From contig CAYXVE010000054.1 in NCBI GenBank assembly GCA_964468435.1, positions 1 to 32,209 on the forward strand: DNA of 32,209 nucleotides. Direction: 5' to 3'. Positions 7,808 through 15,997 of this stretch are shown piece by piece. Each line of letters opens with the position of its first letter. Position 1 is the stretch's first letter. The translations under genes were made by a program, and so were the position numbers. The notes under the pieces are model-generated. The model ran no database searches. It was not told the DNA's origin and was given only the letters and a program-made list of their open reading frames with translations. Source of the DNA: JBCCTX01 sp964468435. Its GTDB lineage: Bacteria > Bacteroidota > Bacteroidia > J057.

Positions 7808-10117
7808 ATGTTGACACAAAACCTTGGCTACCCGCGTATTGGTAGCAGAAGAGAACTTAAAAAAGCCTGTGAAAACTATTGGTCTGGAAAAATCCCTCTT
7901 GAAAAACTAATCAAAACTGCTCAGGATATACGCCTAACAAACTGGCAACTCCATAAGCAACTAGGGATAGACCTGATTCCTTCTAATGATTTTTCATATT
8001 ATGACCAGGTACTTGATATGACACTGGCTGTAGGTGCTATACCTAAAAGGTATACATCGCTAGCAACAGACCCATCATTTGAAGACCTGGATCTTTACTT
8101 TGCCATGGCGAGAGGATATCAGCAAGGAGATAAAGATGTCACTGCCATGGAAATGACCAAATGGTTCGACACAAATTACCACTACATTGTACCTGAGTTT
8201 ACTGTGGATCAGACCTTCAAGCTGTATTCAAACAAGGCCCTTGAAGAATATCAGGAAGCAAAATCTGCAGGAATCCAGACTAAGCCTGTTCTGATAGGCC
8301 CTGTCTCCTTTTTACTGGTGGGTAAAGAAAAAGAACCAGGATTTCATCGAATCGAACTCCTTCAATCTTTACTTCCTGTCTATCAGGAACTTATTCAACA
8401 GCTATACGACGAAGGTGCAGAGTGGATACAATTAGATGAGCCTATTCTTTCCATGGATCTTGATCCCAACATTCGTAAGGCATATCAATATGCTTACAGC
8501 GAATTGGCCCAATCTTTTCCCGCTCTCAAAATAATCATGGCCACTTACTTTGATGGACTGAGAGATAATCTCTCTGTAGCCACCTCATTACCGGTAAGTG
8601 CCCTGCATATCGACTTGGTACGTTATCCCCATCAACTAGAAGAAGTATTGAAAGCCCTTCAATCACAGGAAATGTACCTTTCTTTGGGAATAATAGATGG
8701 GAGAAATATCTGGAAAAATGACTTTCAGCAGTCCCTTGAAATAATCAACCGGGCGGTTGATCAGTTGGATAACGAACGTATCATGATTGCTCCCTCCTGC
8801 TCTCTGCTCCATTCCCCCTGTGATCTAGACCTAGAAACCCATGAAGCTGTACTTACTCCTGAAATCAAACAATGGCTGTCGTTTGCAAAGCAAAAGCTAG
8901 AAGAGATCGCGACACTTAAACAATTGGTAAGTCCTAAGGAACATAAAGAAGCACTTCAGCGACTAACAATTAACCAGATCTCCATCGAAAGCAGAAATCA
9001 TTCTCCAATGATACACAAGCAAGCAGTCAAAGCAAGCGTAAACTCTATCAAAGAGACGGATACTCGACGAAATCAACCTTTTTCTTACCGGAAATCCCAG
9101 CAGCGAGAAAGCCTGGGGCTTCCTGATTTTCCTACTACAACCATTGGTTCCTTTCCTCAAACAAAAGAAGTAAGAAAATGGAGATCAAAATATAAGAAAG
9201 GAGAACTGACCCCGGAAAGATACAAACAGTTCTTGGAACAAGAGACTGAAAAAGCCATTAAATGGCAGGAAGAAATTGGTCTGGATGTGCTGGTTCATGG
9301 CGAATTTGAGCGTAACGATATGGTCGAATACTTTGGCGAGCAACTGGAAGGATTCGTTTTTACTCAAAATGGTTGGGTTCAAAGCTACGGAAGTCGTTGT
9401 GTGAAGCCCCCCATTATTTATGGAGACATTCACCGCCCAAAAGCCATGACGGTAGAATGGTCTTCCTACGCCCAATCACTTACCTCTAAATGGGTCAAAG
9501 GAATGTTAACTGGCCCTGTTACCATTTTGCAATGGTCATTTGTCAGAGATGATCAACCGCGTTCGCAAACTTGCACACAAGTTGCCTTAGCGATAAGGGA
9601 TGAGGTTAATGATTTGGAAAAAGCAGGAATAAGAATCATACAGATTGATGAGCCCGCGATACGTGAAGGACTACCCCTCAGGAAAGAAGATTGGCAGGAT
9701 TACCTTCAATGGGCGATTAAGGCATTTCGCATTGCCTCCACTGGCGTACGTGATGATACACAGATTCATACCCATATGTGTTATTCTGAATTCAATGATA
9801 TCATCGAATATATTGCAGATATGGATGCAGATGTGATCACGATTGAGTGTTCACGTTCGCAAATGGAACTCCTGGATGCATTTGCTGAGTTTAAGTACCC
9901 CAATGAGATTGGACCAGGAATATATGATATACATTCTCCCAGAGTTCCCGCAAAGGCTGAGATGGTAGGCTTGCTCGAAAAGGCTAAAAGCGTATTATCT
10001 TCAGATCAGATTTGGGTTAACCCCGACTGTGGCCTGAAGACGCGAGATTGGAAAGAGACCCGGGCAGCATTAACAGAAATGGTAGAAGCTGCGAAGGAAT
10101 TAAGACTTCACGCTTGA
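7808..10117 (+). CDS. metE: Cobalamin-independent methionine synthase MetE
   Basis: This 769-residue cytoplasmic enzyme transfers a methyl group from 5-methyltetrahydropteroyl-triglutamate to homocysteine, the last step of methionine synthesis. The N-terminal folate-binding barrel starts with LGYPRIGSRRELKKA. The C-terminal barrel carries FPTTTIGSFPQTKEVRKWR and the zinc ligands in HTHMCYSEF (about residue 655), TIECSRS (about 679) and NPDCGLKTR (about 740). Length matches the family and all visible zinc ligands are present. It stands alone behind a B12 riboswitch and ends at a hairpin terminator. As an abundant zinc enzyme it is a known burden in zinc-limited cells, which makes its place between two zinc-type operons noteworthy. 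Confidence 0.97.
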   Translation: MLTQNLGYPRIGSRRELKKACENYWSGKIPLEKLIKTAQDIRLTNWQLHKQLGIDLIPSNDFSYYDQVLDMTLAVGAIPKRYTSLATDPSFEDLDLYFAMARGYQQGDKDVTAMEMTKWFDTNYHYIVPEFTVDQTFKLYSNKALEEYQEAKSAGIQTKPVLIGPVSFLLVGKEKEPGFHRIELLQSLLPVYQELIQQLYDEGAEWIQLDEPILSMDLDPNIRKAYQYAYSELAQSFPALKIIMATYFDGLRDNLSVATSLPVSALHIDLVRYPHQLEEVLKALQSQEMYLSLGIIDGRNIWKNDFQQSLEIINRAVDQLDNERIMIAPSCSLLHSPCDLDLETHEAVLTPEIKQWLSFAKQKLEEIATLKQLVSPKEHKEALQRLTINQISIESRNHSPMIHKQAVKASVNSIKETDTRRNQPFSYRKSQQRESLGLPDFPTTTIGSFPQTKEVRKWRSKYKKGELTPERYKQFLEQETEKAIKWQEEIGLDVLVHGEFERNDMVEYFGEQLEGFVFTQNGWVQSYGSRCVKPPIIYGDIHRPKAMTVEWSSYAQSLTSKWVKGMLTGPVTILQWSFVRDDQPRSQTCTQVALAIRDEVNDLEKAGIRIIQIDEPAIREGLPLRKEDWQDYLQWAIKAFRIASTGVRDDTQIHTHMCYSEFNDIIEYIADMDADVITIECSRSQMELLDAFAEFKYPNEIGPGIYDIHSPRVPAKAEMVGLLEKAKSVLSSDQIWVNPDCGLKTRDWKETRAALTEMVEAAKELRLHA

Positions 10118-10211
10118 CTCTTTAGTAGACACCTACTAGCATCATTAGCCTTCACGGGCTTATACTTTTTCCGTAGCGAAAGATTATAGAACGCCCATAC
10201 AGTTATCGGTT

Positions 10212-10250
10212 AGAGGAAGTCTGAGTAAGTCGGCTTCCTCTTTATTTTTT
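10212..10250 (+). terminator. Rho-independent terminator of metE
   Basis: AGAGGAAG (10212-10219) pairs with CTTCCTCT (10234-10241) around a 14-base loop and is followed by TTATTTTTT. Confidence 0.75.
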
Positions 10251-10507
10251 ACTACATTTTTTCAATAAAAACCAACAACTTTTACTAGAAAACCATTCAA
10301 AGATGATTTTGATAGCATATGAGATGAGACTTGTAACGATCTTACAAATTAACTAATTTTCTATGCAGCCCTCACACTTTTCCTATCCCTGATGATACCA
10401 ATTGCATTTAAGTAGCGATATTTCCCTACATAAGCGGATATGAGATGAGTGTTCATCGTGTTTCCTAACGGTTATGTATACAGCAAGGGATTATCATGAA
10501 ACTTCAG
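10251..10507. other. Intergenic stretch without a gene
   Basis: No coding frame is supported. It contains ATATGAGATGAG twice (10317-10328 and 10438-10449) and an inverted pair TTGTAA-N5-TTACAA (10331-10347). Neither has an assigned role. Confidence 0.4.
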
Positions 10508-10552
10508 CTTGCAGAAAAAAAATCAAAGTCTACTTTGCAACAATGTTGCAAA
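10508..10552 (+). promoter_or_regulatory. Promoter with overlapping Zur-like operator, operon B
   Basis: TTTGCAACA-A-TGTTGCAAA (10534-10552) is a perfect 19-base palindrome and the best copy of the motif in the window. Its TTTG is also the end of a -7-like TACTTTG (10531-10537, one base short of TAnnTTTG). TTG at 10509-10511 lies 19 bases upstream as a -33 candidate. The site is 55 bases before the ATPase start at 10608, which argues against the longer frame beginning at 10509. Confidence 0.7.
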
Positions 10553-10607
10553 CATATATGTTTTTTTATTATACTTGTATTACAGGATAAATCCTAAAGC
10601 ACAATCC

Positions 10608-11309
10608 ATGATCCAACTCGACACAGTATCGAAATTCTACAGATCACATCCCGCATTAAGTTCATTGACCTTCTCAGTTCATGAGAGCGAGATATATGCG
10701 CTGGTAGGCCCCAACGGAGCTGGAAAGACAACCACTATCAATCTTTTGCTAGGTTTTTTACAACCCTCCTCAGGAGAGGTTCTGATAGATGGGATGGCCC
10801 CCACCCAAAATCTGCAAGCTGTGAGAAATAAAATTGCTTATATTCCTGAAAATGTAAGTCTGTATCCCTATCTCACTGGAGTGGAAAACCTGGATTATTT
10901 TTGTCGTTTGGCTGGGATGAAGTATACGCAGGAAAAATTGAGAGACTTCCTGGATAAAAGTGGCCTTCAAAAGGAAGCTCACTCAAAGCGTTTATCTGGA
11001 TATTCCAAAGGCATGCGTCAAAAGGTAGGGATTGCCATTGCCTATGCCAAGCAAGCTAAGGTACTGCTACTGGATGAACCTGCTAGTGGTCTTGACCCAT
11101 CCGCCAGTAATGAGCTTTCTGTGCTATTGAAAAATATGGCAGATGAAGGTGCTACAATATTGATGGCTTCTCATGATTTGTTTCGGGTGCGCGAAACTGC
11201 CCATCGTATCGGAATGCTCAACCATGGCCAACTGGTCAAAGAATTGGAAGCCGGATCTGTATCGGCCAACACACTGGAAGAACTCTACTTGGATTTCATG
11301 AAAAACTGA
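10608..11309 (+). CDS. ABC transporter ATP-binding protein (operon B)
   Basis: This 233-residue ATPase would energise the two DUF3526 permeases that follow. Walker A is GPNGAGKTT (residues 34-42), the signature LSGYSKGMRQKVGIA (from about 125), Walker B VLLLDEPASGLDP, and the H-loop MASHD. The frame is open upstream to 10509, but that extension would cross the palindromic operator and adds a non-homologous segment; MIQLDTVSKFY at 10608 is the normal start of this family. The next gene begins 4 bases after the stop. This is the only ATPase in the window besides NosF, so it may also serve the permeases of operon A, which have none. Confidence 0.92.
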   Translation: MIQLDTVSKFYRSHPALSSLTFSVHESEIYALVGPNGAGKTTTINLLLGFLQPSSGEVLIDGMAPTQNLQAVRNKIAYIPENVSLYPYLTGVENLDYFCRLAGMKYTQEKLRDFLDKSGLQKEAHSKRLSGYSKGMRQKVGIAIAYAKQAKVLLLDEPASGLDPSASNELSVLLKNMADEGATILMASHDLFRVRETAHRIGMLNHGQLVKELEAGSVSANTLEELYLDFMKN

Positions 11310-11313
11310 TGAT

Positions 11314-12723
11314 ATGATGCTTACTTTACTCAAGAACGAATGGCTGGGAATGTTGCGCAGCAAAACCTTTCTGGCCCTCATGGTCTTCTTTGTACTGATT
11401 ATCGCAGGAACTACCTACCTGGGAGTATTTGATGCGCATTTACAACACCTACAGGCCACCGATGCGCAACAACATGTGCGCAAGCAGTGGGAAAGCATGG
11501 GCCCTTCTAATCCCCATAATGCAGCACATTATGGTTCCTATGTATTTAAACCAGTAACACCTTTGACTGCTTTGGATGAAGGAGTAAACGAAACCGTAGG
11601 GAAAGTATTACAATTGGAAGCACATGCTCAAAATGAGATGGTCTACAGTGCACAATCTCAGTCCTTATTACAGTCTTACTTTGGCAAGCTCAGGCCATCT
11701 TTAGTGCTTCAGGTAATTGTTCCGCTATTAATCATTTTTTTGGCATTTCACTCCATGAGTGCTGAAAGAGAGCAGGGACGTATCAGATTGTTACTCGTTC
11801 AAGGATTATCGATCAGACAATTGTTGTTTGTCAAAACTTTGGGTATATGGTTGCTTGCGATCCTGCTGCTTATCTTGACGGCTTTATCACAGTGGATGTT
11901 TATGCCTGAGAGCTTCACAGGAGACTCGCTCATTCGTACGATAGGGTTTATCAGTGTCTATGCATTATTTTACTGGGTGATAGGAGCCTTGACCGTATTC
12001 TTTTCTTCCAGATTGAAAAACAGTACAGCGGCGCTTACCACCATGTTGGCCTTATGGGTAATATGGGTCATTTTTTTTCCCAAGATTACGGCTGCTTTGG
12101 TAGAAGATATTTATCCCCTCCCTTCCCGTCAGGGCTTTCAGGCAGCTATGCGGGAAGACCGGAGTAAAGGTATAGACGGACATAATCCGTCTGGGCAAAG
12201 AGGAGAAGCACTCCGGGATAGTGTATTGAATGTGTATCGAGTAGCAATCATCGATAGCCTTCCGGTCAATTTCGATGGGATACGCATGCAAGCAGATGAA
12301 GATTATGGCAACAAAGTCTGGGATAAGCATTTTGGAAAGCTATATGAGCTTATGGGTAAACAAAAGCAAGCCTACCAGCTATCGGGCCTCGTAAATCCTT
12401 TTTCATCGCTACATAGCCTAAGCATGGGGTTCAGCGGTACAGATAATCTACATCACTTACATTTTCAGCAAGCAGCTGAAGGATATAGAAGGAGCCTGAT
12501 CAAAGCGTTAAACGACGAACATGCATTTGGAGGTTCTAAGACTGGAGATTGGGGATGGAAAGCAGAACAGGCTTTTTTCAATAGCATAGATGACTTTGCT
12601 TATGAGCAACCCAGGATTTCAACACATGTCCATGTATATATACTTGATATCCTTATTTTGCTTGGGTGGACAGTATTAAGTTTGGTTTTGCTCATTTTCA
12701 CGCAACATACCTTTAAAATCTAA
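11314..12723 (+). CDS. ABC-2 type transporter permease, DUF3526 family (operon B, first permease)
   Basis: The 469-residue product is a paralogue of the one at 1600. It has the same topology and the same loop motifs: NPHNAAHYGSYVFKP, LPSRQGFQAAMREDR, DGHNP, NFDGI and YGNKVWDKHFG, plus HAFGGSKTGDWGWKAE near the C-terminus. By eye a little under half of the N-terminal residues agree, with higher identity in these motifs, so the duplication is old. The histidines in NPH-x-AAHYG and DGHNP are kept in both copies and are candidate metal or structural residues. A second ATG at 11317 is an equally possible start. Confidence 0.82.
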   Translation: MMLTLLKNEWLGMLRSKTFLALMVFFVLIIAGTTYLGVFDAHLQHLQATDAQQHVRKQWESMGPSNPHNAAHYGSYVFKPVTPLTALDEGVNETVGKVLQLEAHAQNEMVYSAQSQSLLQSYFGKLRPSLVLQVIVPLLIIFLAFHSMSAEREQGRIRLLLVQGLSIRQLLFVKTLGIWLLAILLLILTALSQWMFMPESFTGDSLIRTIGFISVYALFYWVIGALTVFFSSRLKNSTAALTTMLALWVIWVIFFPKITAALVEDIYPLPSRQGFQAAMREDRSKGIDGHNPSGQRGEALRDSVLNVYRVAIIDSLPVNFDGIRMQADEDYGNKVWDKHFGKLYELMGKQKQAYQLSGLVNPFSSLHSLSMGFSGTDNLHHLHFQQAAEGYRRSLIKALNDEHAFGGSKTGDWGWKAEQAFFNSIDDFAYEQPRISTHVHVYILDILILLGWTVLSLVLLIFTQHTFKI

Positions 12724-12728
12724 GATCC

Positions 12729-14045
12729 ATGCTGTATACCCTATATTATGAATGGTTACACCTATGGCGAAACCCCTTCAAAATCGTCGCAATCTTCCTA
12801 TTTACACTAGCAGCAGGTTATGGTCTTCAGAATGGCTATCATCTCTATCAGGAGCGAACGCAGGAAATTGCCAAAATTGAACAAGAAATGCAGCGGGTTA
12901 GAAATGAGGCAGGGGAGTGGATAAAAAATGGAGAGAAAGGACCGGAAGAACGACCCTGGGTAGACATAAATACTCCCTTTTGGGCCATGTGGTATGGAAA
13001 CCATTATCTCTTTGATAAGCCAACTTCTTTGATGATTTACAGCATTGGTCAAGCCGAGAGTTTTGGATATTACAAACGCGTAAGTATGTGGTCAACAGCT
13101 TATGATAGCGATTTAACGGCAGAATTATCTAATCCCGAGCGAACAGCACTGGGTGCATTTGACTTTACCTTCGTGTGGCTTTATTTATTGCCTCTGCTGT
13201 TGATCGTATTATGCTACAGCGTACAGGGGCTAGAAAATGACTTAGGGTTTATAACGTTACTTCAGGTGCAGAAGAGCAGCAGGATCGGATGGCTTGTCCA
13301 GCGATTGGGAGCCATAAGTTTTTTCATAGGTGTGCTACTAGTGTTATTCATGTTGCTTCCGTCCTTGGTTTCAGGTACTAAGACCGGACAATTATCATCT
13401 TTGATCCTGCTCTTTTTGTTTTACTTGGGGTACCTGCTAGGCTGGATGATCGTTTTAGGATATGTTATTTACCATGGCAAAAGCCAAAAAGAGCAGGCTC
13501 TGAAAATGGCTCTATTATGGTTATTACTATGTGTTGTTATTCCAGGAACGGTACATCAAGCTGCTCAACTATCCCATCCGGGAAAACTCTATCTTTCATT
13601 CATTGATGCTCAGCGAGATGGTCAAGCTGAGATTTTTGACCAACCTTTTGAGGAAGTTTATACTCGCGTCACTGAAGCTATGCCTGAATTGAAAGAAACT
13701 TACTGGGCTGCCCAGGATAGTGTTGCTTCACAAGATGCTCAAAATGGTGTATACCGCATGGCACTTAATCGACACTTCAATGAGGTGATTGATGAGATCC
13801 TATCTAGCCAGGAAGTTCGTAACCGTTTCATACGGGACAGCTATTGGATTAATCCCATCACTGCTATTCACAATCATATCAATGCTATCGCCGGTACAGA
13901 TTACACAGCCAATGTAGCTTATCGCAGAAGAATCAAAAAGGCTAGTACTCAGTATAATTATCGGCTACTGATGGATGAGTGGAATCAGGTATCCGTTGAT
14001 GCCACTTTATTCAATGAATATAATCTATTGTTTAATGATCTGTAA
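12729..14045 (+). CDS. ABC-2 type transporter permease, DUF3526-like (operon B, second permease)
   Basis: This 438-residue membrane protein is a paralogue of the one at 3006. Shared features are the N-terminal YEWLHLWRNPFKIVA, the loop motif YSIGQAESFGYYK with YDSDL-x(6)-NPER, the segment LYLLPLLLIVL, and PGTVHQAAQLSHPGKL. It follows the first permease by 5 bases, so both are probably made together as two halves of one channel. The C-terminal part (RDSYWINPITAIHNHINAI) corresponds to RSSFGINPISFFQNRFNRI of the other copy. Substrate unknown; context suggests metal. Confidence 0.8.
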   Translation: MLYTLYYEWLHLWRNPFKIVAIFLFTLAAGYGLQNGYHLYQERTQEIAKIEQEMQRVRNEAGEWIKNGEKGPEERPWVDINTPFWAMWYGNHYLFDKPTSLMIYSIGQAESFGYYKRVSMWSTAYDSDLTAELSNPERTALGAFDFTFVWLYLLPLLLIVLCYSVQGLENDLGFITLLQVQKSSRIGWLVQRLGAISFFIGVLLVLFMLLPSLVSGTKTGQLSSLILLFLFYLGYLLGWMIVLGYVIYHGKSQKEQALKMALLWLLLCVVIPGTVHQAAQLSHPGKLYLSFIDAQRDGQAEIFDQPFEEVYTRVTEAMPELKETYWAAQDSVASQDAQNGVYRMALNRHFNEVIDEILSSQEVRNRFIRDSYWINPITAIHNHINAIAGTDYTANVAYRRRIKKASTQYNYRLLMDEWNQVSVDATLFNEYNLLFNDL

Positions 14046-14078
14046 CTAATTATCGAGTAGGATTTTAACTCATATTTA

Positions 14079-14321
14079 CATAAAAAACTTCCCGTTACAG
14101 TGCTTAGTGGTTTTTTAGGTGCAGGAAAGACTACCCTGCTCAATCATGTACTTCACAATAAAGAAGGACTAAAAGTAACCCTCATCGTCAATAATATGAA
14201 TGAGGTAAACGTAGATGCTAATTTGGTAAAGGATGAAGCAAGTAAGATCTCCTGTTTTTCTCCAGTCCTGCCTAGAAAAAGTGTACGGATAACAAATCCT
14301 CATTTGTTTCAAAATACATAA
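14079..14321 (+). pseudogene. Truncated CobW GTPase (N-terminal stump)
   Basis: The frame reads KKLPVTVLSGFLGAGKTT and LLNHVLHNKEGLKVTLIV up to LVKDEAS. This follows residues 8-59 of the CobW protein at 5777 almost residue by residue, then breaks into unrelated sequence and stops at 14321. There is no ATG in the right place (an in-frame TAG is at 14058; GTG at 14100 would start after the first beta-strand). The GCxCC motif, NKTD and the C-terminal domain are gone. It keeps the position a CobW gene has downstream of the permeases, so operon B once had the fuller gene order of operon A. Confidence 0.85.
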
Positions 14322-14348
14322 ATACGCAACACACTGATTATCTGATAA

Positions 14349-14744
14349 TTAGGAAGCTTCTGTGGGACGCGCGCTACGGATTAGTCTCCAATTAATAAAG
14401 TGTGAAACAGCAACTAAAATCCCTCCAAAGCCAGATAAAGCTGCTTCCCACCAAATACCTTCCCATACCAGCCCTAAACCAATCATCATAAATCCCATGG
14501 AAGCTAGAACCATAGCTCTGCTTCGATGATGGTGTCTCCAGAAGCCATTGAGTAGTGAAGTCGTCGCAACAACCAATGCGATGCCAATCATTATGATCTC
14601 TACCCATATATTGTCCAGAAAACTGAGCACCCCTAGGGAAGAAACTGTAAGCATAATTGGAAGCGCGGTACAATGGAGCGCACATAGCATAGAAGCCACA
14701 AAGCCCCATAAATCCAAGTTAAAACTCAAAAATTGAGATTTCAT
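14349..14744 (-). CDS. MerC-domain membrane protein (leftward)
   Basis: The product is a 131-residue protein with about four membrane segments. The first holds CALHCTALPIML (near residue 21), the same Cys-x2-His-Cys arrangement as CLVHC in the MerC protein at 5337. The loop WRHHHRSR after the second segment adds histidines. It lies 42 bases downstream of the DUF3299-like gene on the same strand, so the two are probably one transcript from the promoter near 15290. The role is inferred as metal transport or buffering. Confidence 0.78.
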   Translation of the reverse strand: MKSQFLSFNLDLWGFVASMLCALHCTALPIMLTVSSLGVLSFLDNIWVEIIMIGIALVVATTSLLNGFWRHHHRSRAMVLASMGFMMIGLGLVWEGIWWEAALSGFGGILVAVSHFINWRLIRSARPTEAS

Positions 14745-14786
14745 TCGAGCAAGTGTTTAAGTGTATTGGAAAAAAAAATTACTAAG

Positions 14787-15254
14787 TTACCTGATCTCCT
14801 CTGCCTTGTCCAGTATGTAATTGGTGTGAGTCACATCATGCTTATTTAATCTCAGTACTCCCTTAAAGGCTCGGATATCATCGATTTTGTAAGTTTTCTT
14901 GCGTTTTTTGTCTTCGTTCCTAAAAATCAACTCAACAATGGTCTCCGGACCGGCATTTCCACAGAAAAAACAAGAAGCAAATGGATACATCGAAAGGATA
15001 TAAATATCCTGATCAGGATCGGCAGGGATGATATACCCCGTAATCTGTAAATTCTTTCCTTCATACTTCCTGGGAGCTTCTCCAAAATCTGGCACCAGAT
15101 ATGTTTCTCTGTATTCCTCCAGATATTTTGGTGAGAATGACACATCAGACAAAATATCCCAACCCTGCATATCTATCCGCTGTGCTAACAAGGGTTGACA
15201 AAGTCCTACTCCAGCAATCATAAGCAAGGCGATAACCCCTATTTTTCTATTCAT
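14787..15254 (-). CDS. Exported DUF3299-like protein
   Basis: The 155-residue product has a signal peptide (MNRKIGVIALLMIAG ... PLLAQ) and a small domain with KNLQITGYIIP, PFASCFFCGNAGPETIVELIF and LNKHDVTHTNYIL. The ASCFFCG-x(3)-E segment is typical of DUF3299-type proteins. To my recollection such a protein is part of the zinc-regulated zrg cluster of Vibrio cholerae, which would fit this locus, but I am not certain. The start at 15254 is preferred over 15275 because the signal peptide then starts normally. The CxxC pair could bind metal or form a disulfide. It is divergent from the lipoprotein gene at 15337, with one shared palindromic operator between them. Confidence 0.65.
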   Translation of the reverse strand: MNRKIGVIALLMIAGVGLCQPLLAQRIDMQGWDILSDVSFSPKYLEEYRETYLVPDFGEAPRKYEGKNLQITGYIIPADPDQDIYILSMYPFASCFFCGNAGPETIVELIFRNEDKKRKKTYKIDDIRAFKGVLRLNKHDVTHTNYILDKAEEIR

Positions 15255-15267
15255 CTTTCTATCTATT

Positions 15268-15317
15268 TTTGTCAAAGGTCACAGAAATTTTCTATTTTTG
15301 CAACAAGGTTGCAAAAA
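15268..15317. promoter_or_regulatory. Divergent promoter region with Zur-like operator
   Basis: TTTTTGCAAC-AAG-GTTGCAAAAA (15295-15317) is a palindrome with perfect 10-base arms. Rightward, TATTTTTG (15293-15300) matches TAnnTTTG, and TTTG (15268-15271) lies 21 bases upstream. The operator sits 20 bases before the lipoprotein start and 40 bases before the DUF3299-like start, so one bound dimer could control both directions. The leftward -7 element is less clear. Confidence 0.68.
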
Positions 15318-15336
15318 ACTATTTTAATCATTCATT

Positions 15337-15813
15337 ATGAAATATTGCTTGTCTTGTCTAACTTTTATCTTGTCGCTATATATCCTATGTGGTTGCACCT
15401 CTGGATCAGGAGATCCCTTGATGGCAGAAGCATTTGATGAACATCAATTGGCTATGGCGATTCACGATTCCGTTCTTATACAGCTGGATACCCTGGACCA
15501 ACGCATTACTGCAATGCACATAAAGGACTCAGCCACAATCAGCTATATCAAAGCTGTCAAAGCAATCAAGCAAGATTTCGAAATCTGGGATGAATCTATG
15601 GTATCTGTCCCAGGATATGAATCCGAACACGAACACGACCATGATCATAATCACGAACACGACCATGACCATGAGAACTCCCCTAATGACCTGAAAGATA
15701 TGTCCTCTGAACAAATTCTGGCCCTGCAAAAAGGATTGAGACTAGAAATTCAAAGGATTGAGAAAAAAGCCGATTCTCTCATAGGAATCGTTTTTGACGA
15801 AGATAGGCCATAA
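15337..15813 (+). CDS. His/Asp-rich lipoprotein, probable periplasmic metal binder
   Basis: The 158-residue product has a lipoprotein signal ending in LCGC (residues 18-21) and is thus probably membrane-anchored in the periplasm. It is helical, and near residues 95-112 carries an alternating run (EHEHDHDHNHEHDHDHE) typical of zinc-loading loops in periplasmic zinc proteins. No catalytic domain is recognised. The gene lies directly behind the strongest divergent operator, which fits zinc-starvation control. A short distance downstream is the secreted repeat protein. A copper or nickel role is possible but less likely given the neighbours. Confidence 0.72.
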   Translation: MKYCLSCLTFILSLYILCGCTSGSGDPLMAEAFDEHQLAMAIHDSVLIQLDTLDQRITAMHIKDSATISYIKAVKAIKQDFEIWDESMVSVPGYESEHEHDHDHNHEHDHDHENSPNDLKDMSSEQILALQKGLRLEIQRIEKKADSLIGIVFDEDRP

Positions 15814-15959
15814 ACTACGATTATACCCAGTGCCATTTCTCCTCCATCTATAGCTCAACCATCGCAAAAATATGGTCATTTCCTATTACTATCATAGGCA
15901 ACTATATTGCACTTACGTAATATAACTTGTGCAATTAACTTGCATTTATATACATTATT

Positions 15960-15974
15960 TGTAATCTTGTTACA
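15960..15974 (+). promoter_or_regulatory. Degenerate Zur-like operator
   Basis: TGTAAT-CTT-GTTACA differs from TGCAAC-N3-GTTGCA by T for C in each arm and one further base, and is again preceded by TT so that TTTG spans its start. It covers the first ATG at 15974, supporting the start at 15998. The match is weaker than the other three sites. Confidence 0.4.
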
Positions 15975-15997
15975 TGAACTTAAACAGTATACCTGAT

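Noticed and set aside
10509..10607. Longer N-terminus for the operon B ATPase
   Set aside because: The extension crosses the palindromic operator and promoter and adds residues foreign to the family; the start at 10608 fits.
15595..15680. Repeat-rich GAACACGACCATGA tract as a possible CRISPR or minisatellite
   Set aside because: It is in frame and encodes the His/Asp-rich metal-binding loop of the lipoprotein; the repeats are codon-driven.
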